This document shows, one piece after another, positions 31,661-44,227 of a stretch of 64,000 nucleotides of DNA. The notes below the pieces were generated by a model. It was not told the DNA's origin. It did not search any database and was given only the letters and a program-made list of their open reading frames with translations. A program made the position numbers and the translations under genes. The DNA comes from Deltaproteobacteria bacterium (GTDB lineage Bacteria > Myxococcota_A > Polyangia > DRWM01 > JAAZOP01), in contig JACRCX010000084.1 in assembly GCA_016218815.1 (NCBI GenBank), positions 1 to 64,000 on the forward strand. Direction: 5' to 3'. Each line of letters begins with the position of its first letter. The first letter of the stretch is position 1.

Positions 31661-32389
31661 ATGATCATCCGACGCCGCCGAACGACCGCCATCGCCGCGG
31701 CGGCATTCCTCACCGCGACATCCGCCTGCGTGACCCCCATGATGCACCCCATCCGCGTCCCCGACGGATTCGTCGCCGAGGCCGCCCTCTCGCCCATCAT
31801 CTTCACCGGACGCCACGGCGGCTGCGACAACGAGACCGGCTGCACCGACTCGCGCACCGGCGAGCCCGACGCCGGCATCAACATCCACCTCACCGGCGGC
31901 TACGGCACCGTGCTTGCCGACACCTTCGGCATCATGGGCGGCATCTACATGCCCGCCCAGGACACGTTGAAGGCCGCGGTGGGCGCCGGGCTCTACTCGT
32001 TCCTCGCCGCCTGGGGCTGGTTCACCGTGCAGTGCCCGTGGGCCGTCCTCGGCGTCGGCCCCGAATTCGGCGTCAGCGGCTGGGCCCTCGCCGTCGGCGG
32101 CTCCGTCCGCCCCTTCGGCGACGATCTCTCATGGAGCCCCGAGCTGGGCGTCTACGGCCGCGTCGGTCGTCCCTGGGAGCTACACCCGAAGGAGTTCAAC
32201 GGCCAGGTCCCCGGCTGGGACGTCGGCGTCCGCCTCCAGGTCGAGTTCCTCTTCCTCCAGTACGCCTACTACCGCCACACCTCCGGCGTCATGGACTTCA
32301 CCATCTGGGAAACCTCCGTCTACACCGACACCATGCACTTCATCACCCTCGGCATCACCCTCACCCCCGATACCCTCGAGCAGGACTGA
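31661..32389 (+). CDS. Lipoprotein/outer-membrane barrel-like protein
   Basis: The ATG at 31661 follows GAGGA at about 12 bases; an ATG seven codons earlier lacks any site. The 242-residue product has a basic n-region (IIRRRRTTA), a core and lipobox TSACVTP. The mature part has a barrel-like alternation (GVGAGLYSFLAAWGWFTV is partly hydrophobic, then AVGGSVRPFGDDLSWSPEL, VGVRLQVEFLFLQYAYYRH). It ends with ITLGITLTPDTLEQD. It is probably a lipid-anchored or small outer-membrane protein. Function unknown. Confidence 0.55.
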   Translation: MIIRRRRTTAIAAAAFLTATSACVTPMMHPIRVPDGFVAEAALSPIIFTGRHGGCDNETGCTDSRTGEPDAGINIHLTGGYGTVLADTFGIMGGIYMPAQDTLKAAVGAGLYSFLAAWGWFTVQCPWAVLGVGPEFGVSGWALAVGGSVRPFGDDLSWSPELGVYGRVGRPWELHPKEFNGQVPGWDVGVRLQVEFLFLQYAYYRHTSGVMDFTIWETSVYTDTMHFITLGITLTPDTLEQD

Positions 32390-32398
32390 TCGCGCCCC

Positions 32399-32468
32399 CC
32401 GCTCGACCGCGCGGCCGCTCGACCGCTCGACCGCTCGCTTCCCCCCGCTTCCCCCCGCTTCCCCCCGA
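32399..32468. repeat. CCGCTCG/CTTCCCCC repeat, copy 3
   Basis: CCGCTCGACCGC and CCGCTCGACCGCTCG units pass into three CTTCCCCCCG units directly after the previous gene's stop. Same unit family as at 13713-13785 and 17114-17357. Confidence 0.85.
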
Positions 32469-32532
32469 AACATCCGCCCCGCACCGGGCACAGGTCCACA
32501 CGAGAACCGGGGGAAACGAAGTGAGGGCTCCC

Positions 32533-34590
32533 ATGACCGCTCATCGGGACAAGACCCGTCTGCCTTCGAATCCACCCGCCGCGATCGCTTCCCTGCTTGC
32601 GCCGTCGCTGTTGCTCCTCGTTGCCCCGCCCGCCGCCGCCCAGGAAACCGGTACGCCATCCAACACCGGAGCGCTCGACCTCCGTCTCTTCCGCCCCGCC
32701 GTCGACTCCAAGGGCCTCTTCGCCGTCAATGCCAGCGAGGTCCTCCCCCACCTGGACGTCAGCGTCGCGCTCGTCCTCGACTACGGCTACGGCATCTTCC
32801 CCGTCACCGGCTCCACCTGGCGCGACGCGGACGCCGACGGCGCGCTCGACCCCGGCGAGCTGCACGATACCGACGCGAACCTCGTCAGCCATGAAATCGC
32901 CGCGAACGTCGGCTTCAACATCGGCCTCTTCAACTTCATGGCCGTCGGCTTCTCGCTGCCCGTCGTCATCCTCTCCGGCCCCGCCGTCTGGGGCGTCGGC
33001 GGCTGGGAAGGCTGGCCGGGGCGCGGCTCGGACGGCACGCACGCGGCGACCCCGTCCTTCTCCGCCGAACACGTCGGCGACCTCGAAGTCCACGCGAAGG
33101 TCCGCTTCCTGCGGGTCGATCGCTACCCCGTCGGCCTGGCCGGCATCGTCCAGTTCTTCACCCCCACGGGCCAGATCGATCACGCTCTCGGCTCCGATCC
33201 CGGCATGGGCCTGGGCCTGACCGCCGTGCTCGACTGGGCCCCCACCGACTGGGTCCTCGGCGCACTGAACCTCGGCGCCCGCTTCTTCTTCGGCAACCAA
33301 CCAGGCTACGAGCCGCTGGCGCTCACCGACGCCGCCGGCCGCGACTTCGAATACGGCCACCTGTTCACGTTCGGCGTCGGTGCGAACTTCCGCCTCGTCC
33401 CCGACCGCCTCGACGCCGTCGTCGAGTTCTACGGCAACTCGGTCTTCTCCCGCTTCTTCGACCTGCGCCACACGCCGATGGAGGCCGTCGCCGGTCTCAA
33501 GATCTTCATCGAGCGCAACAGCTACCTGTACATCGGCGCCGGCACGGGAGCGTTCGGCGAGGGCTTCTCCGCCGCCGACGCGAGGGTCTTCGGCGCGTGG
33601 ATCTTCGAGCCCACGATCGGCGATCGCGACCGCGACGGGATCAAGGACGACATCGATCAATGCCCGGACGACCCGGAAGACGGCGACGACTTCGAGGATC
33701 TCGACGGCTGCCCCGACCTCGACAACGACCGCGACGGGCTGCTCGACGTGTCGGACGGCTGCCCGTTGATTCCCGAGGACCTCGACGGCGACGCCGACGG
33801 CGACGGCTGTCCGGAGGAAGTGCTGGGCGACCGCGACGGCGACACCATCGCCGACGACAATGACTCGTGCCCCGACGACCCCGAGGATCTCGACGGCTTC
33901 CAGGACGTCGAGGGCTGCCCCGACCCCGACAACGACCTCGATGGGGTCCGCGACATCGTCGACGACTGCCCCCTCGAACCCGAGGACCCGGACGGCTTCC
34001 AGGACGCTGAAGGCTGCCCGGACATCGACAACGACATCGACCGCATCCTCGATGTCGACGACGACTGCCCCAACGAGCCCGAGATCTACAACGGCCTCGA
34101 CGACGCCGATGGCTGCCCCGACGACAGCGTGGTCGTCCCGACCGGCGGTGCCCTGCTCGTCCTCAAGCCGATCCAGTTCGAGACCGACAGCGCGGTGTTC
34201 CTGCCCGACGCGTTCGACCTCCTCGATCAGGTCGCGGCCTCGATCCAGGGCCACCCGGAGATCCTGCTGCTCGAGGTCCAGGGACACGCGGACGAGCGCA
34301 ATTCCGACGAATACAACCTCGAGCTGACGCGCGATCGCGCCAACGCCGTCGTGGAGTACCTCGTCGGGCGGCAGGTCGACGCCGACCGCCTCTTGGCCGC
34401 CGGCTACGGCGAGCGCTGCCCGATCGCTCCCGGTCACACCGCCGCCGCGTGGGACAGGAACCGCCGCGTCGAGTTCAAGATCCTCCGCACCACTTCCGGC
34501 GTCCCCGACGCCGAGCGCGTCTGCCCCGCCGCCCGCGAGCTGGCTCCTCCCATCCCGGACATGCCGAACGACCGGTCCTACGGCCGATGA
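32533..34590 (+). CDS. OmpA-family outer-membrane protein with TSP3-like calcium repeats
   Basis: The protein has 685 residues. A signal peptide (cleavage near PPAAA-QET) leads to a beta-barrel of about 320 residues (VALVLDYGYGIFPVTGS, VGFNIGLFNFMAVGFSLPV, WVLGALNLGARFFFG). Four to five Asp-rich DxDxDG repeats of thrombospondin type 3 type follow (DRDRDGIKDDIDQCPDDPED, DLDGFQDVEGCPD and so on). A C-terminal OmpA peptidoglycan-binding domain (ILLLEVQGHADERNSDEYN, TRDRANAVVEYLVG, GYGERCPIA, RNRRVEFKIL) closes the chain. The barrel sits in the outer membrane, the calcium-binding repeats form a rigid periplasmic stalk, and the last domain grips the cell wall. It is probably a structural anchor. 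Confidence 0.88.
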   Translation: MTAHRDKTRLPSNPPAAIASLLAPSLLLLVAPPAAAQETGTPSNTGALDLRLFRPAVDSKGLFAVNASEVLPHLDVSVALVLDYGYGIFPVTGSTWRDADADGALDPGELHDTDANLVSHEIAANVGFNIGLFNFMAVGFSLPVVILSGPAVWGVGGWEGWPGRGSDGTHAATPSFSAEHVGDLEVHAKVRFLRVDRYPVGLAGIVQFFTPTGQIDHALGSDPGMGLGLTAVLDWAPTDWVLGALNLGARFFFGNQPGYEPLALTDAAGRDFEYGHLFTFGVGANFRLVPDRLDAVVEFYGNSVFSRFFDLRHTPMEAVAGLKIFIERNSYLYIGAGTGAFGEGFSAADARVFGAWIFEPTIGDRDRDGIKDDIDQCPDDPEDGDDFEDLDGCPDLDNDRDGLLDVSDGCPLIPEDLDGDADGDGCPEEVLGDRDGDTIADDNDSCPDDPEDLDGFQDVEGCPDPDNDLDGVRDIVDDCPLEPEDPDGFQDAEGCPDIDNDIDRILDVDDDCPNEPEIYNGLDDADGCPDDSVVVPTGGALLVLKPIQFETDSAVFLPDAFDLLDQVAASIQGHPEILLLEVQGHADERNSDEYNLELTRDRANAVVEYLVGRQVDADRLLAAGYGERCPIAPGHTAAAWDRNRRVEFKILRTTSGVPDAERVCPAARELAPPIPDMPNDRSYGR

Positions 34591-34630
34591 CGTCGCGTCG
34601 CCGTTCTCCGGGCGCGACCGCCATGACCGG

Positions 34631-34680
34631 CTCTCCACCTCTCCGGTCGCACTCTCCACCTCTCCTCGTCCGGATCCGAG
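34631..34680. repeat. CTCTCCACC repeat, copy 1
   Basis: CTCTCCACCTCTCC, GTCGCA, CTCTCCACCTCTCC and TCGTCCGGATCCG occur in the gap between convergent genes. The same order recurs twice at 61750-61860. It is followed by a short ACGTAGAACGTAGAACG run. Confidence 0.8.
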
Positions 34681-34727
34681 AACGAAAGACGTAGAACGTA
34701 GAACGCAGGACGCCGCCGCCAGGCGCG

Positions 34728-37118
34728 CTACTGCCCGAGCTGCCGGTTGACCGCGTCCAGCGCGCTCTGCGCCGCCGCGTTGTTCGGATTGCGCTCCAGC
34801 AGTTTCTCGAATTGAGCCTTCGCATCCCCCAGCCGCCCCAGCCGGACGTACGCCGCGCCCAGGTCCATGTTCCCCTGGTTGCGGTAGATCGGCTCCAGCC
34901 AGCGCACCGCCTCCTCGAAGTTCCCTTCCTGGAACGCCACCCGCCCCAACCCGATCTTCGCCCGGTTGTTGTTCGACTGGAGCTGCAACGCTTCCTCGTA
35001 GGCCGCCCGCGCCCCGCTGAGGTCGCGCGCCCCCAGCGCCTGGTCCCCCTGGGTCACCAGCTCGTTGGCGCGTGCCGCGTTGTCCGCCCCCCCGCCGCCC
35101 GCCTCCGGTCGCGGGGGCTGCGCCGTATCCTGCTCCGCCGGGCGAGACACGTCCCGCTCCGGCGGCCGGCCGGCGTCCTGCGTCACCGGACGCGAGACGT
35201 CGCGCGACGGCGGGGTACCGGCATCCGCGACGGTGCCTCCCGCGTCCCGTTCCGGCTCCTCCGCCGCCTCGACCGCGGGCGCTCCCGCGTCCTGCTCCGG
35301 CTCCTCCGCCACCTCGACCGCCGCCGTTTCCGCGTCCCGCGGCGCGGCTTCCGCGCCCGCGTCTCCCACCGCGGTGACCTCCATCGGTCCGGCCGCACTC
35401 ACCCGCGGGGACTCCGGCTCGCCGACGGTCGCGACCGTCTCGCAGGCCGGCGGCTTCGGACAGGACGGCACCTTGCCACGGAACAGGAACATCGCACAGA
35501 AGAACGCGATCACCGCCACCGCGAGCCCGCCGCCCAGCCCGTAGCCCAGCCCACGCTTGTAGGCCGCTGTCGCATCCGTCGCGGCCGCGGCCGGAGCCGA
35601 TGACCCTGCCCGCTTGGCCGCGCGCATCGGCGGCGGGATTGCGGCCTCTTCGATGATGTCCGCGTCGATCGGCATCGTGGCCGAGGACGGCTGGATCGCC
35701 TCTTCCTGCGGCGGCTTGCGAAGCCCCGCCAGGACGATCTCTCCTGATCCGCCTTCCGGCACCTGCTTCGCCGCCGGTACGGCCGCCGGAGCCGGCTTGG
35801 CCGCCGTGCGCTTCGCCTCGAGGGGCATCACCGCCGCCGCGGCCGCAGGCGCCTTCGGCACCACCGCCGCGACGGGCCGCTTCTCGTCCTCGAGCATGTC
35901 CACGGCGCCGACGTCGATCGTCGTGGTCTTCTCCGGCTGCCCCGCCGCGGCCGTCAGCTCTCCGAGCATCGCGGGGGCGATCTCGACCGTGGACTGCTTG
36001 CCGTCGTCGACCGGCACCTCGATGTCCACCGGCGCCTCCGGCGCCGCAGGCCCCGGAAGTCCCGGAACGTCGACCGCACCCGTTCCTCCGGTGGTCGCCG
36101 AACGCGGCTTGAGCGCGATGCGCCCGATCGCCGCGCTCCGCTCGGGCGCCTTCGGCACGACCGTCGGCACCGGAAGCTCGATCGACAACCTCCCGGACGC
36201 CGCGTCCCCCTGCAGCTCCTTGAGCCGGTCCGCCATCTGCGCCATGCCCAGCGGCCGGTGGATCGGCTTCTTCTCCAGCGTCTGGCGGATGAACGTCCAC
36301 AGCTCGAGCGGCACCGGCGACTCGGGACGGGCCGGGATCGGCGGCACCGGCGACTCCAGGATCTGCTTGACGACCGCGTCGGCTTCGCCGGTCCACGGCG
36401 GCCCGCCCGCGAGCATCCGGTACAAGAGCAGTCCGGCCGAGAACATGTCCGACTTGAAGGAGACGATCTTCCCTTCGATCTGCTCCGGCGACAGGGTGCC
36501 CGGCTGGCCGTACACCGGCCGGTTGCCGATCTTGCGCCGCGGACCGATGCCGAAGTCGACCAGCCGGATCGATTCCCCCTCGCCCGACTCGGCCGGCACG
36601 ACGAACACGTTCGAGGCGCGGAGCTGGAGATGCAACAGCCCGACCTTGTGCGCCTCGGCCAGGGCCGCGCAGATGCGCAAGCCGAGGTCCAGCGTCCGCA
36701 CGACGCCCTGCGGCCCCTCCTCGCGCAGCACGTCCTCCAGCCGTCGGCCCTCCACCCAGTCGCGCACCACCAGGATCCGATCCTTGTGCGTCTCGACCGC
36801 TCGGATGCGCACCACGTAGCGGTGGTCGAACTCCTTCTGCTTCAGCAGATGGCGCCGCACGACGTCCGACAGCCGCTTGTCCTTGGCCATGTCCTCGGAC
36901 AAGAGCCGGATGATCGTCCGCGCCCCTCCAGCTTCCTCCTGCCCTTCGTAGACCTCCCCGCTCTGCCCGACACCCAGCGCGGCGACGACCTTGAAGCCGC
37001 CCGCCAGCGTCTCCCCGGGCGCCAGGGTAGGGGTGAACTCGGTGGTCGGGTTGCCGTCGACGGTGCAGGCGGCAACCCCGTCTTCGCTGAGGCGGCCGCA
37101 CGTCGGACACAGACGCAT
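34728..37118 (-). CDS. Pseudokinase with transmembrane segment and C-terminal TPR region
   Basis: The protein has 796 residues in five parts. An N-terminal zinc-ribbon (CPTCG, then a lone Cys at residue 18) precedes a kinase-fold domain at residues 40-300: glycine loop GVGQSGEVYEG, and DFG as LVDFGIG (188-190). The catalytic HRD loop reads HLQLRASN (163-170), so the Asp is replaced by Gln, and the VAIK lysine position is Arg. It is therefore probably an inactive pseudokinase that binds but does not transfer phosphate. A long Pro/Ala/Lys linker, a transmembrane helix (about 527-548) and an Asp/Ala-rich periplasmic stretch lead to TPR-like helices at the C-terminus (FQEGNFEEAVRWLEPIY). It is co-transcribed with the next gene upstream, 18 bases away. 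Confidence 0.8.
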   Translation of the reverse strand: MRLCPTCGRLSEDGVAACTVDGNPTTEFTPTLAPGETLAGGFKVVAALGVGQSGEVYEGQEEAGGARTIIRLLSEDMAKDKRLSDVVRRHLLKQKEFDHRYVVRIRAVETHKDRILVVRDWVEGRRLEDVLREEGPQGVVRTLDLGLRICAALAEAHKVGLLHLQLRASNVFVVPAESGEGESIRLVDFGIGPRRKIGNRPVYGQPGTLSPEQIEGKIVSFKSDMFSAGLLLYRMLAGGPPWTGEADAVVKQILESPVPPIPARPESPVPLELWTFIRQTLEKKPIHRPLGMAQMADRLKELQGDAASGRLSIELPVPTVVPKAPERSAAIGRIALKPRSATTGGTGAVDVPGLPGPAAPEAPVDIEVPVDDGKQSTVEIAPAMLGELTAAAGQPEKTTTIDVGAVDMLEDEKRPVAAVVPKAPAAAAAVMPLEAKRTAAKPAPAAVPAAKQVPEGGSGEIVLAGLRKPPQEEAIQPSSATMPIDADIIEEAAIPPPMRAAKRAGSSAPAAAATDATAAYKRGLGYGLGGGLAVAVIAFFCAMFLFRGKVPSCPKPPACETVATVGEPESPRVSAAGPMEVTAVGDAGAEAAPRDAETAAVEVAEEPEQDAGAPAVEAAEEPERDAGGTVADAGTPPSRDVSRPVTQDAGRPPERDVSRPAEQDTAQPPRPEAGGGGADNAARANELVTQGDQALGARDLSGARAAYEEALQLQSNNNRAKIGLGRVAFQEGNFEEAVRWLEPIYRNQGNMDLGAAYVRLGRLGDAKAQFEKLLERNPNNAAAQSALDAVNRQLGQ

Positions 37119-37136
37119 GGAACCTCCCGCGCTCGA

Positions 37137-38051
37137 CTACAGGTCGAAAACCCCGCGGACGACGAGCCCACCGAAACCCGGGAGAATCGCGATCGCCGGT
37201 TCCCCGCCCCCGGGCGCCTCCTCCCCGGTCCCGTCCGCGGCCGGCGGCGCCTCGTCGTCCGACAAAGCGAAGTAGAGCCCGACTCCGACCGCACCCAGGC
37301 CCGCGATTCCCACCGCCAACAGCGAATATCCAATCGCATCCGTGTCGTAGATGTCCGGACACGCCTCGACGGGCCCGCTGGCGCAGGTGATGTCGCCATC
37401 CATCACGATCAACGGAATGCCCGCGCCGATGGCGCCGAGCGACGCCGCGCCACCCGCCCACACCCACCACGGGATGTCGCCGGCGGAAAACGTCGATGCG
37501 GGCTCCTCCGGCTCGGTTGGCTCCACGGGCTCCACAGGCTCCACAGGCTCCACAGGCTCCACCGCCGCATTGGCCGCCGCCACCAGCTCCGGTGTCGGAC
37601 CGCCCACCCCCACCGCCAACTCCCGCCACTTGTCGATCATCTCCCCCTCGGTGCAGAAGTCGCAGCTCGCCTCCTGGTCCGTCACCACCGTCCCGTCCGC
37701 CGCCACCAGCACCAGGCGCAAGGCATACCCCATCGCGGACGCGTCGATGCGCTCGCCCACCGCGGCCTGCGCCAGGCACGCCTCGGCAGTCCCCGACAGG
37801 CGCGACGCATCGGTCGCTCCCCCCGCAATGCTCCCTGCGCACCCCGCCGCCGTCTCGTCCGGGACGACCGCCCAGCCGCCTTCGTCCAGCGCGGCGGCCA
37901 CGCGAGCGCGCACGTCCGACAGGACCTGCTCCACGTTCCCCTGGAGATTGTGCTGCGGCTCCAGCACCACGATCGAGGGCTCGGCCGCCCCGGCAGGACG
38001 GCCCGCCAGGATCGTTCCCGAAACCAATGCAATCCAGGCAGCCTTGTTCAT
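37137..38051 (-). CDS. Secreted protein with Val-Glu-Pro repeats and two membrane spans
   Basis: This 304-residue protein has a signal peptide (AWIALVSGTILAGRPAGA, cleavage near AGAA-E) and a globular part with two Cys in DFC and a lone upstream pair (SCDFC). A short repeat VEPVEPVEPVEPTEPEEP follows. Two hydrophobic segments (IPWWVWAGGAASLGAIGAGI and LLAVGIAGLGAVGVGLYFAL) flank a Cys-containing loop. The C-terminus is exposed (GGLVVRGVFDL). The opening phrase EPSIVVLEPQHN resembles periplasmic proteins that sit beside TPR/kinase genes in Myxococcota. It shares an operon with the pseudokinase, whose ribosome-binding region lies in the 18-base gap. Role unknown, perhaps a partner for the kinase-fold protein. 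Confidence 0.6.
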   Translation of the reverse strand: MNKAAWIALVSGTILAGRPAGAAEPSIVVLEPQHNLQGNVEQVLSDVRARVAAALDEGGWAVVPDETAAGCAGSIAGGATDASRLSGTAEACLAQAAVGERIDASAMGYALRLVLVAADGTVVTDQEASCDFCTEGEMIDKWRELAVGVGGPTPELVAAANAAVEPVEPVEPVEPVEPTEPEEPASTFSAGDIPWWVWAGGAASLGAIGAGIPLIVMDGDITCASGPVEACPDIYDTDAIGYSLLAVGIAGLGAVGVGLYFALSDDEAPPAADGTGEEAPGGGEPAIAILPGFGGLVVRGVFDL

Positions 38052-38108
38052 CGGCGACTCCCGAACCCTTCGCGTCTCCACGACTGGGGTGCGCGCCGGT
38101 TCAGAGCG

Positions 38109-38137
38109 AGTCTATGCCCCCGCCCGGAGGCCGTCAA
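38109..38137 (-). promoter_or_regulatory. Promoter of the Val-Glu-Pro protein / pseudokinase operon
   Basis: On the minus strand TTGACG (38137-38132) and TAGACT (38114-38109) are 17 bases apart, a clear sigma70-type promoter. It predicts a leader of about 50 bases to the ATG at 38051. The remaining gap to gyrB holds no gene. Confidence 0.6.
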
Positions 38138-38232
38138 TCTGAGCATCCGTTCCCGGCAAGGGACCGCCGGCACGGCCCCACCGCCGTCCGACCGCGACCA
38201 ACGGGAGCGGACTCGGCACATCCACGGCCCCA

Positions 38233-41914
<3,682 letters not shown>

Positions 41915-42221
41915 GATCGGCTCTCCCGTGCCATCCGTCCCTGCGGACCTCGGCCGCTCGACTCATACCGTAAGGTAGAGGAAATAGCTAGTGCATAGCA
42001 TCTCGTCTTCTGTGCGGCGATCGGACGTGGAACACTTGGCCAAGCCCCCGAAGATACGCAGGATCGTCGCCGGGAAACCAGGGGAAGGCAGGAAGGATAA
42101 CCTGTGGAGTCCTTGGGACCGACTCCCCACGACGTGGAGAACTCCGCACCCTCTCCAAGGGTACCATGATCATCTCCCCCCACGTTGTCCCCACGGAGGA
42201 TCGGCATCAAGACGCACGGCT
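41915..42221. other. dnaA-dnaN spacer with imperfect DnaA-box-like words
   Basis: The spacer holds no gene. Several nine-base words match the DnaA box TTATCCACA in 7 of 9 positions: TTGTCCCCA (42185-42193, forward) and TTCTCCACG (reverse of 42133-42141), with a GGATAA word at 42095-42100. In Bacillus-like chromosomes oriC can lie in this spacer, but the boxes are weak here, so origin function is inferred mainly from gene order. Confidence 0.35.
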
Positions 42222-42285
42222 CAGGGCAAGCCCCTTCGGCAACCTCAGGGTAAACCCCTTCGACTGGCTCAGGGCAAGCCAAGCT
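42222..42285. repeat. CTCAGGGCAAGCC repeat at the end of dnaA
   Basis: CTCAGGGYAARCC occurs three times with a period of about 24 bases (near 42222, 42246 and 42270). The last unit supplies the stop codon and final residues of dnaA (minus strand). Similar CGACT-CTC(A/G)GGGCA words occur at 51465-51483, so it is a dispersed element. Confidence 0.75.
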
Positions 42286-43636
42286 GCTTGCGAAGGCTCG
42301 CGACGATGTTGCGGGTGGGAGGATCCCGTTCGAGCAATTCGACGATATGACGACAGGCGGCCATGACGGTCGTGTGGTCACGACCACCAAAACGCTCGGC
42401 AATCGCCGGGAACGGCTGGCGCAAACCTTCGCGCGCCAGGTACATCGCGATGTGGCGCGGCAAAGTCACCGAACGCCGCCGGCTGGGCCCCCGCAGGTCG
42501 GCCAGGTGGACGCCGAAGAGATTGCACACCGCGCGCTGCAGCTCGTCGACCGTGCAGGCCACCGGCGCCGCCGGCAACAGGATCGCCAGCACCTCCTGGG
42601 CCAGTCCGACGTCGATCGGACGCGCCATGATTTCCGCCTGCGCCGCCAGACGACCCAGCACACCCTCCAGCTCGCGCACACTCCCGCTGACCCGCGAGGC
42701 CACGAGTTGCGCGACCTCGTCCGGCAGATCGATGCCCTCGTCCTCCGCCTTGCGCCGGAGGATTGCCACCCGCGTTTCGTACTCGGGCGGCTGGATGTCC
42801 ACGATCAGGCCCCAGAGGAACCGCGTCCGGAGACGTTCCTCGATGTCCGGGATCTCCCGCGGCCACTGGTCGCTGGTCATCACGATCGGCACCCGGCGAT
42901 CGTACAGCGCGTTGAAGATGTGGAAGAAACGCTCTTGCGTGCCGTCCTTGCGCCGCAGCACGTGAACGTCGTCCAGGAGCAACAGGTCGCATTCGTCCCG
43001 GTACTTGCGATCGAACGCTTCTACCGAGCCGCCCCGGACCGCGTGCACGAACTCCTCGACGAACCGCTGCGTCGGCAGGTACGCGATGCGCGTCGCCGGC
43101 CGCTTGAGCATGACCGCGTGCGCGATCGCCGACAGGAGATGCGTCTTGCCCAGACCCGACGGTGCGTAGATGTACAACGGGTGCGTCGCCTCGCCCAGGC
43201 GTGCGGCGATCGCGCGCGCCGCCTCCGCCGCGAGCTGGTTCGACGGGCCGGTCACGAAACGATCGAACGTGTAACGCGGATGGACCGCCTGCGGCGCCGC
43301 ACTGTCCCGTGCACGCACGACCGGCACCGGCGGCACCGCCGGTGCCGCAAGCTTCTCCACCGGCGCGGTGACCTCCAGCGCGATGTCCACCGGCGTCCCG
43401 ACCTGCGCCCCCAGCAAGGCCTGCAGGCGCACGAGATACCGATCCCGGATCCACTCGCGACAGAACTCGTTCAGCACTGCCACACGGGCGATCCCGTCGG
43501 TGATGCTCACCAGCCGTGCCTGCCGCAGCCACAAATCGAGGTTCCCGCCGTCCGAGGCCGCTTCCACCGCCCGAACGGTCTCACCCCAGATGGCATTCTC
43601 GTTCGTCGTCACGACCTCCACACCCGGCACGACCAT
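42269..43636 (-). CDS. dnaA: Chromosomal replication initiator DnaA
   Basis: The product has 455 residues. N-terminal helices (domain I-II) precede the AAA+ core with RYTFDRFVTGPSNQLA, Walker A APSGLGKTHLL, Walker B LLLLDDVHVL and sensor regions. The C-terminal domain IV carries the DNA-contact signature FGGRDHTTVMAACRHI. The start at 43636 (MVVPGVEV) is the first Met in the coding-like stretch. Minor divergence (Ala-Pro-Ser in Walker A in place of the usual Gly-rich loop) is still compatible with ATP binding. It leads the dnaA-dnaN-gyrB set and its last codons lie in a dispersed repeat. Confidence 0.97.
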   Translation of the reverse strand: MVVPGVEVVTTNENAIWGETVRAVEAASDGGNLDLWLRQARLVSITDGIARVAVLNEFCREWIRDRYLVRLQALLGAQVGTPVDIALEVTAPVEKLAAPAVPPVPVVRARDSAAPQAVHPRYTFDRFVTGPSNQLAAEAARAIAARLGEATHPLYIYAPSGLGKTHLLSAIAHAVMLKRPATRIAYLPTQRFVEEFVHAVRGGSVEAFDRKYRDECDLLLLDDVHVLRRKDGTQERFFHIFNALYDRRVPIVMTSDQWPREIPDIEERLRTRFLWGLIVDIQPPEYETRVAILRRKAEDEGIDLPDEVAQLVASRVSGSVRELEGVLGRLAAQAEIMARPIDVGLAQEVLAILLPAAPVACTVDELQRAVCNLFGVHLADLRGPSRRRSVTLPRHIAMYLAREGLRQPFPAIAERFGGRDHTTVMAACRHIVELLERDPPTRNIVASLRKQLGLP

Positions 43637-43716
43637 GATCGTGGCCCGACCTCCGCACCCCCCGATCCCCAGTCCTTCGATGGCTTGGCCGCGGTCGCTT
43701 CCGCGACGGCAGTCGC

Positions 43717-43745
43717 AACCTACGGGCATGAACGATCGGTTTCAA
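43717..43745 (-). promoter_or_regulatory. Candidate dnaA promoter
   Basis: On the minus strand TTGAAA (43745-43740) and TAGGTT (43722-43717) are 17 bases apart. Transcription would start near 43710, leaving a leader of about 74 bases to the dnaA ATG. Confidence 0.5.
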
Positions 43746-43839
43746 GCGTTGAACGGTCGCGGACGCTCCAACCCACGGAAACGCCGCCGATCCGGCGCGC
43801 GCGTGGGGATGGACGGGCGAGGCCTCCAAGCGGGCGAAC

Positions 43840-43885
43840 GGATGTTCAGATTATCCAACAGGTGGAAACAAATGACGAAACCTGG
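43840..43885. other. AT-richer segment with DnaA-box-like words; candidate oriC part
   Basis: TTATCCAAC (43851-43859) matches the DnaA box in 7 of 9 positions, and GTTTCCACC (reverse of 43861-43869) matches the TTTTCCACA variant in 7 of 9. They lie back to back in a stretch of clearly lower GC than its surroundings, 100 bases upstream of the dnaA promoter. The 590-base gap between dnaA and the next gene (43637-44227) has no supported gene. This is a plausible unwinding/initiator site, not proof. Confidence 0.4.
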
Positions 43886-44156
43886 ACCGGCGGGCCGCCG
43901 TCGCACGGAACGCCGTCCCATGCGGGGCCGCATGTTGGCGAATCGGACGGACCAGAATTGATGCGCCTCCCCGCTCCGCACATCGACGGGAATCCGATGA
44001 CTGCGTGCTCCGCGCCACGCGTGACGCGCGGGTGGCGATGGCATGGCGCTCCGGAAGAACCCCCGTGCACCGGAATGCGATGGCGCCGAGGGTCGACCAT
44101 CAGGATGCTCCTCACCCCGCGGCGCGGACGATGCGAATCGGCCAAAGGCCGAAAAC

Positions 44157-44184
44157 TGGACACGGCGCCACGGGCCGGTACACT
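44157..44184 (+). promoter_or_regulatory. Candidate promoter for the 44228 barrel gene
   Basis: TGGACA (44157-44162) and TACACT (44179-44184) are 16 bases apart; the -35 box matches five of six bases. It predicts a leader of about 36 bases with a GGGAGGA ribosome-binding site ahead of the ATG at 44228. Confidence 0.45.
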
Positions 44185-44227
44185 CGGACCCGTGCGTGCC
44201 CCAAAGCGGCACGGGAGGATCAAGGCG

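Noticed and set aside
18080-32523. Identical GAACCGGGGGAAACG words at 18079-18094 and 32510-32524.
   Set aside because: In the first place the word is inside a coding region (minus strand) and the flanks differ, so it is probably chance.
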